The notes under the pieces are model-generated. The model was not told where the DNA came from and made no database searches. It saw only the letters and a program-made list of their open reading frames with translations. Source: Nitratifractor sp. (GTDB lineage Bacteria; Campylobacterota; Campylobacteria; Campylobacterales; Sulfurovaceae). Taken from it: a stretch of DNA of 9,724 nucleotides. Below, piece by piece: positions 6,395 to 9,724 of this stretch. The translations under genes were made by a program, and so were the position numbers. How positions within the stretch are numbered: the stretch's first letter is position 1; each line of letters starts with the position of its first letter. The stretch spans positions 1-9,724 of the forward strand of contig WFYP01000249.1 in the NCBI GenBank assembly GCA_015490055.1. The letters run 5' to 3'.

Positions 6395-6632
6395 ACTAAG
6401 TTAAGAAATTTACTGCCATAAATTATAGAGTACCTCTAATAAATTTAAAGCTTGCAATCGCCGTCATTCTGAGTGGAGCGAAGAATCTAACTCAAAAAGC
6501 CGATATAAACTCTTAGCTTTATAGCCGTTTCAACTAGATTCTTCGCATCCGCTCAGAATGACAGCTATGGTATAGTTTTACAACATACCATTTTACAAAT
6601 AGACCCCTTAAATTAATGACATTGGAGGTGCC
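6395..6632 (+). repeat. Composite intergenic repeat, middle copy; MITE-like with terminal inverted repeats
   Basis: Module A is CACTAAGTTAAGAAATTTAC then TGCCATAAATTATAG (6395-6427). The head GAGTACCTCTAAT (6428-6440), AAATTTAA, and AAAGCTTGCAATCGCC then GTCATTC (6447-6469) follow. Arms 6463-6489 and 6535-6562 form an almost perfect 27-bp inverted repeat (one mismatch, one bulged base) around a 45-nt loop. The far end on the minus strand reads GGCACCTCCAAT (6632-6621) then ATTAATTTAA, mirroring the head, so 6428-6632 is bounded by imperfect inverted repeats. There is no open frame inside, and I saw no clear target-site duplication. The GTCATTCTGAG...GAATCT core resembles hairpin repeats scattered in many bacterial genomes. 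Confidence 0.7.
6422..6427 (-). promoter_or_regulatory. Candidate -10 box for the lipoprotein-ridA operon
   Basis: TATAAT lies on the minus strand 63 bases upstream of the lipoprotein ATG, exactly at the boundary between the two parts of the middle repeat copy. The base run upstream is AT-rich, but the hexamer at 17 nt (CTTTAA) is a poor -35. If used, the promoter is made partly of repeat sequence. Confidence 0.35.
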
Positions 6633-6650
6633 ATTTTGTTTTACTCCAAT
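6621..6650 (-). terminator. Weak hairpin at the end of the metX operon
   Basis: ATTGGAG (6621-6627) and CTCCAAT (6644-6650) form a 7-bp stem that begins within the stop codon of the E1-like gene. Downstream on the minus strand there is only GTCATTAATTTAAGG, with no U-run, so intrinsic termination is doubtful. One arm is also the terminal inverted repeat of the middle repeat copy. Confidence 0.3.
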
Positions 6651-7318
6651 TATTGAGATGGTAGTTTAAACTTCTTTATCTCAAATTCTCCACCATCATT
6701 ATAGTATAAATAGTAAAAAATATCGCTTGCAACTTTCAAATTGGCAAGATAACGCAAGGCTAAATTTGCTTCAAACGATGCAATTTGCATAACCATCGGT
6801 GCCGTAATCCCCTTTGGCTCTACTTCTTTAGTTGCAAACATATTAAAGCTACTCTCTTTAAATAGGCACGCTTGCCCATTAAACTCCTCTACGCTTCCAT
6901 AAATCCAAGCTATGTTATGCTCTTTTGCAAAATCATTTATCTGTTCTCGAACAAACAGATTATCGGTTGCATCTATTACTAAATCGTACTCTCTATTTTC
7001 TTTTATAAAATCTTCAAAACCTACACAAAAAGCTGTTGCTTTAACACCACTTGCTCTTTTATTTACTCTACCTACTGCAACTTCGGCTTTAAACTTGCCA
7101 ACATCATCGCCATTAAACAAAACTTGTCGGTGAATATTATGAATCTCTACCTTATCAAAATCTACAATATCCAAAACACCAATTCCACTACCACTAAGAG
7201 CCAAAGCAACTGAACAGCCAAGCCCACCACTTCCAACTATTAGCACTCTTTTGCTAGCCAAAGCCTCTTGAGTCTCTTCGCCCCAAAGCATAATTTGGCG
7301 AGAGTAGTAGCCTTCCAC
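6650..7318 (-). CDS. E1-like adenylyltransferase family protein (ThiF/MoeB/HesA type), short, without zinc cysteines
   Basis: Members of this family adenylate the C-terminus of a ubiquitin-like sulfur carrier (ThiS, MoaD) or act on a small molecule. The 222-residue protein has the ThiF N-terminal block YYSRQIMLWGEETQEAL (4-20), the ATP loop GSGGLGC (29-35), DFDKVEIHNIHRQ (53-65), the KxKAE-like GKFKAEVAV (74-82) and DATDN (116-120), so ATP-binding residues look intact. MoeB/ThiF normally have two CxxC pairs for zinc and about 245-270 residues. Here only Cys35, Cys98 and Cys151 exist and no CxxC is present. The family's C-terminal loop is reduced to PKGITAPMVMQIASFEANLALRYL (168-191). The GTG start overlaps the preceding stop by one base (TAGTG), after GAGGAG. 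It is the last gene of metX-xseB-nitrilase-like-E1. No ThiS or MoaD partner is in the window. I recall an E1-like and a nitrilase-like gene close together in Helicobacter as well. Confidence 0.85.
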   Translation of the reverse strand: MEGYYSRQIMLWGEETQEALASKRVLIVGSGGLGCSVALALSGSGIGVLDIVDFDKVEIHNIHRQVLFNGDDVGKFKAEVAVGRVNKRASGVKATAFCVGFEDFIKENREYDLVIDATDNLFVREQINDFAKEHNIAWIYGSVEEFNGQACLFKESSFNMFATKEVEPKGITAPMVMQIASFEANLALRYLANLKVASDIFYYLYYNDGGEFEIKKFKLPSQ

Positions 7319-8124
7319 TACAGCTCTCCTCGTTTTTTAAGCTGAGCCATAAAGCCCCAACCTCTTCGGCTTTCACTTAGTTCAGACTTAGATATTGGCT
7401 CGATTAACATAGATTCTCTATCTTCTAGCTTCATATCAATATCTCCATCTGGATTAACTAGCATAGAATCGCCATAAAAGTTCCATCTTGTATCTTCTTC
7501 TAAAAAGTCGCCTACCCTATTTGCACGCAAAATGTAGCAGTTATTTACAAATGCCCTAGTACAAATAAGCTCTCGCCAGCGGTACTTAGAGCTAAAAGTA
7601 GATACAGTTGGTAATAGTACCAAATCTACCCTTTTTCTTTGAATCGACTCCCAAAACCTGTCGAAATGTATCTCGAAACCTGCCATTATCGCTATTTTAA
7701 AGCCCTCTATATTAAAAACTGTTGGCTCTTTTAAAGTTGTTATTGGGTTATCAAAAAATGCCTCTTCGTTCCAGTGTGGGTAGTTTATTAAAATCTGTTG
7801 CGTATAGTAACTTGTAGATTTTGGCGAAATTTTAACAATCTTTTTATAGTACTTGTTTCCCTTAATCTCCACAATAGGGGCAACTAGCGTAATATCGTAC
7901 TCTTTGCTTAGTCGCTTCAGAGTCTCTATATGCGAAGCAGTCTGCTCTTTTACCATACTTTTTGGCATATCTACAAGCTCTTTAAAAAAGTGGTTTAATA
8001 CATACTCGCCAAATAGCAAAAGCTTGCAATTTCGCTCTTTCGCCTTTTTTAGATAAAACTCTAAACGCGTAGCATTCATACCCAAAGTTGGCAGTTGCAA
8101 CACACCAACCATTAACTCTTTCAA
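7318..8124 (-). CDS. Nitrilase-superfamily (carbon-nitrogen hydrolase fold) protein lacking catalytic Cys and Lys
   Basis: Nitrilase-superfamily enzymes cleave amides, nitriles or carbamoyl groups with a Glu-Lys-Cys triad. This 268-residue protein has the fold's landmarks: VGVLQLPT (6-13), LLLFGEY with Glu40 (35-41), VDLVLLPTVSTFSS (166-179), RAFVNNCYILRANRVGDF (190-207) and FYGDSMLVNPDGDI (216-229). In the usual Y-R-K-x-H-L segment it reads YTQQIL (107-112), putting Gln109 where Lys is expected. In place of ICYDxRFPE it reads MAGFEIHFDRFWE (147-159), putting Gly149 at the cysteine. The frame is intact, so the protein appears to be made but probably is not a standard amidase. The TTG start overlaps the xseB stop (TTGA) and has GGAG seven bases upstream. 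An ATG four codons later (8112) has poorer spacing to a ribosome binding site but remains possible. Confidence 0.85.
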   Translation of the reverse strand: MKELMVGVLQLPTLGMNATRLEFYLKKAKERNCKLLLFGEYVLNHFFKELVDMPKSMVKEQTASHIETLKRLSKEYDITLVAPIVEIKGNKYYKKIVKISPKSTSYYTQQILINYPHWNEEAFFDNPITTLKEPTVFNIEGFKIAIMAGFEIHFDRFWESIQRKRVDLVLLPTVSTFSSKYRWRELICTRAFVNNCYILRANRVGDFLEEDTRWNFYGDSMLVNPDGDIDMKLEDRESMLIEPISKSELSESRRGWGFMAQLKKRGEL

Positions 8125-8324
8125 GACTCAACTCCGCTAATATTTTTGTTTATCTCTTCTACCTTTAGCTTCGCCTCTTCAAGCATTTTTTGAGCCTCTT
8201 TAATACTCTCTAACCCCTCTTTATAAATCTTTATACTCTCTTCTAATGTTATCTCTGGGTTCATTAATTTATCTATTAACTCTTTGCTTTTTTCTAGCTT
8301 CTCTTCAAAACTTACCTTATTCAC
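8121..8324 (-). CDS. xseB: Exodeoxyribonuclease VII small subunit
   Basis: XseB binds the large subunit XseA to form exonuclease VII, which degrades single-stranded DNA to short oligonucleotides. The 67-residue length is typical. The family pattern is plain: SFEEKLEKSKELIDKL (5-20), the turn NPEITLEESIKIYKEGLESIKEAQ (22-45) and a helical, coiled-coil-like MLEEAKLKVEEI (47-58). The GTG start overlaps the metX TGA stop as GTGA and has AAGGGG upstream at good spacing. xseA is not in the window, so the small subunit is carried in an unrelated operon. Its stop in turn overlaps the start of the nitrilase-like gene. Confidence 0.93.
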   Translation of the reverse strand: MNKVSFEEKLEKSKELIDKLMNPEITLEESIKIYKEGLESIKEAQKMLEEAKLKVEEINKNISGVES

Positions 8325-9415
8325 TTTAAAACCCCTTTTATAATATCTTCAAACTTATCTAACTCTACCAAAAAGGCATCGTGCCCATAATCGCTATCTA
8401 TCTCTGTGTAGCTATGTGGCTGATTGTTTCGCTTTAACATTTTAGCCAAATGTGCCATCTCCTCTGGAAAGAATAACATATCTCCCTTAAAACTAATAAG
8501 ATGAACATCTGCTCTTATCCTACTAATGGCATCATGCAAAGACTCATACCCACGAGAGAGGTTAAAAGTATTAATAGCCTTAACAATATAAAGGTAACTA
8601 AGTGGGTCAAAAATCTTAGCAAAATTGCTAGTATTATACTCCATATACCGCTCTACTTCGTAGCGACCAAATAGCTCAAACAGCCCATCGGTTGGTACAT
8701 AGTTTCTACCAAACTTTTCATCCATAGAGTGAGGCGAAAGGTAAGATATATGCCCAGCAATCCGCCCAATAGCCAACCCATCTAAGCCATGTTCTTTAAA
8801 GTCATCTTTATCATAATTACCATTTTTAAAACGGGGGTCTCGTCGTATAGCTTCTACCGCCACTTTATTAAATGCAATAGTCCAAGGGCGAGTAGCATAT
8901 GTTGTAGCAAGTGCTATTACACTCTTTGCAATATTTGGATAATCCACAGCAAACTGGAGTGCCTGCATACCCCCCATAGAGCCACCAACAATAGCCTCTA
9001 ACTTATGAATACCAAGCTTAGATAACAGATGCATCTGAGCCTTAACCATATCTTTAATAGTAACAACCGGAAACTTCAACCGATAAGGCTCGTTAGATGG
9101 ATACTGCCCACTCATAGGCCCAGTACTACCAAAGCAAGAGCCAATTACATTAGAGCTAATTACAAAATACTTACTAGTATCGATAGCCTTACCATCCCCA
9201 ATAAGACCATCCCACCAACCAGCCTTTCTATCGCCCACATACTTCCCAGCAGCATGATGCGACCCACTTAAAGCATGGCAAATTAACACTACATTATCTT
9301 TAGCATCATTCAACTTACCATAAGTCTCGTAAACAATATCATAAGGCTCTAAAATCCGCCCACTCTCCAAATAAAGCGGCGAAGTAAAATGGGCTCTCTT
9401 GGTCTCTAAATTCAT
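8321..9415 (-). CDS. metX: Homoserine O-acyltransferase (MetX family)
   Basis: MetX transfers an acyl group from CoA to the homoserine hydroxyl, the first committed step of methionine synthesis, in the cytoplasm. The 364-residue alpha/beta-hydrolase has CHALSGSHHAAG (46-57) before WWDGLIGDGKAIDT (67-80), and SNVIGSCFGSTGP (88-100), typical of the family. Ser146 in the nucleophile elbow GGSMGGMQAL, Asp312 in SFKGDMLFFP and His345 in DYGHDAFL make up the catalytic triad. Acetyl-CoA is the usual donor in annotated MetX proteins. Some MetX homologues use succinyl-CoA, and I cannot separate these by eye. The ATG follows AAAGAG at a usual distance and is the most upstream sensible start. It heads the four-gene operon with xseB, the nitrilase-like gene and the E1-like gene. 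Confidence 0.95.
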   Translation of the reverse strand: MNLETKRAHFTSPLYLESGRILEPYDIVYETYGKLNDAKDNVVLICHALSGSHHAAGKYVGDRKAGWWDGLIGDGKAIDTSKYFVISSNVIGSCFGSTGPMSGQYPSNEPYRLKFPVVTIKDMVKAQMHLLSKLGIHKLEAIVGGSMGGMQALQFAVDYPNIAKSVIALATTYATRPWTIAFNKVAVEAIRRDPRFKNGNYDKDDFKEHGLDGLAIGRIAGHISYLSPHSMDEKFGRNYVPTDGLFELFGRYEVERYMEYNTSNFAKIFDPLSYLYIVKAINTFNLSRGYESLHDAISRIRADVHLISFKGDMLFFPEEMAHLAKMLKRNNQPHSYTEIDSDYGHDAFLVELDKFEDIIKGVLK

Positions 9416-9444
9416 ACACTCTTTTCTTAAAAAATATTTTCGTT

Positions 9445-9462
9445 ATTTTATCTTAATTTATA
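9445..9462 (-). promoter_or_regulatory. Candidate metX promoter -10 region
   Basis: On the minus strand TATAAA (9462-9457) and TAAAAT (9450-9445) lie 30-47 bases upstream of the metX ATG in a strongly AT-rich stretch. TTGTAG further upstream is at 19 nt from TAAAAT, which is longer than ideal. This is a guess from position and composition. Confidence 0.25.
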
Positions 9463-9550
9463 TAAAGAGCTACAATAAAGCTATTTTACAAAGGCAATTT
9501 AAATCTGAACCCTTTAATCTCAGTAATCTGTTTACCATATCATAGAAATC

Positions 9551-9724
9551 GTAGGGGTGCCCCTCATTGCCATTAAGTTAAGGATTTCATATCCATTTAT
9601 TGGCTTTAAGCTCAAAGCCGAAAGCTTAAAGCTAGCCACTGCGTCATTCCCACGAAAGTGGGAATCCACAGTTTAAATTGTCAAAAAAGTTAAATTGCAA
9701 CTTATAGACAGTAAAAATTGTAGA
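9551..9724 (+). repeat. Composite intergenic repeat, right copy (continues past the window)
   Basis: The copy starts with GGTGCCCCTCATTGCC (9556-9571) and ATTAAGTTAAGGATTTCAT (module A, 9572-9590). GCTTTAAGCT/AGCTTAAAGC (9603-9612/9623-9632) is a perfect 10-bp inverted repeat. GCTAGCCACTGCGTCATTC (9631-9649) leads into a perfect hairpin, ATTCCCAC-GAAA-GTGGGAAT (9646-9665). The module ends with CACAGTTTAAATTG. The last bases, AATTGTAGA, match the beginning of an arm in the opposite orientation (compare AATTGTAGATTCTTG at 144-158), so a facing arm probably lies just beyond 9724, as in the middle copy. Confidence 0.7.

Larger units (their letters stand above)
9416..9724. other. Non-coding region upstream of metX
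   Basis: No gene is visible. Bases 9416-9470 contain AT-rich promoter-like sequence for metX. Bases 9471-9550 show nothing recognisable. From 9551 to the window edge the right-hand copy of the composite repeat runs in plus orientation. Confidence 0.65.

Noticed and set aside
6005..6396. Two other minus-strand open frames overlapping the lipoprotein gene (6005-6232 and 6211-6396)
   Set aside because: They lack ribosome binding sites and family features, whereas the 6018-6359 frame has a signal peptide, a lipobox and AAGGAT upstream.
137..9724. CRISPR array or composite transposon bounded by the end repeats
   Set aside because: There are only three widely spaced copies, no spacers of even length, no cas or transposase gene, and the enclosed genes are ordinary chromosomal housekeeping genes.

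Overview
The window is a low-GC, tightly packed piece of chromosome with all ten genes on the minus strand. The gene set points to a member of the Campylobacterota (former Epsilonproteobacteria). The main reasons are a monomeric NADP isocitrate dehydrogenase directly upstream of malate dehydrogenase, an arrangement I recall from Campylobacter, and a two-subunit class I fumarase. The fumarase type fits sulfur- or hydrogen-oxidising vent relatives that run the reductive TCA cycle better than Campylobacter itself. Placement is inferred from gene content and protein style, not from a marker gene.

Layout, read in the direction of transcription (right to left): (1) 9415-6650, a tightly overlapping operon metX - xseB - nitrilase-like gene - E1/ThiF-like gene. 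The last three genes use GTG, TTG and GTG starts and every junction overlaps by 1-4 nt. (2) 6359-5628, a small lipoprotein gene followed by ridA. (3) 5249-3072, icd on its own. (4) 2817-434, mdh - fumA - fumB, in which stop codons are fused to the next ribosome binding site. A hairpin with a T-rich tail at 395-420 probably ends this operon.

Icd, Mdh and FumAB interconvert 2-oxoglutarate/isocitrate and oxaloacetate/malate/fumarate, so groups 3 and 4 form one central-carbon block. RidA and MetX connect to amino-acid metabolism. The nitrilase-like and E1-like proteins are the least understood. The first lacks the family's catalytic Cys and Lys, and the second lacks the zinc-binding cysteines of MoeB/ThiF.

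The intergenic DNA is unusually structured. A composite repeat occurs three times: 137-308 (minus), 6395-6632 (plus) and 9551-9724 (plus, running off the window). Each copy has an ATTAAGTTAAG-type module and a GTCATTC...GAATC hairpin module. A second, shorter repeat with a GCACCTCTAA head occurs in the gaps on both sides of icd (2939-3030 and 5514-5604). The mdh leader can form a long interrupted hairpin, and a 47-nt near-perfect palindrome lies at 70-116. I found no tRNA, rRNA, CRISPR array, transposase or phage gene. The clearest candidates for something undescribed are the repeat family and the catalytically degenerate nitrilase/E1 pair. I see no convincing defence or novel enzymatic system.
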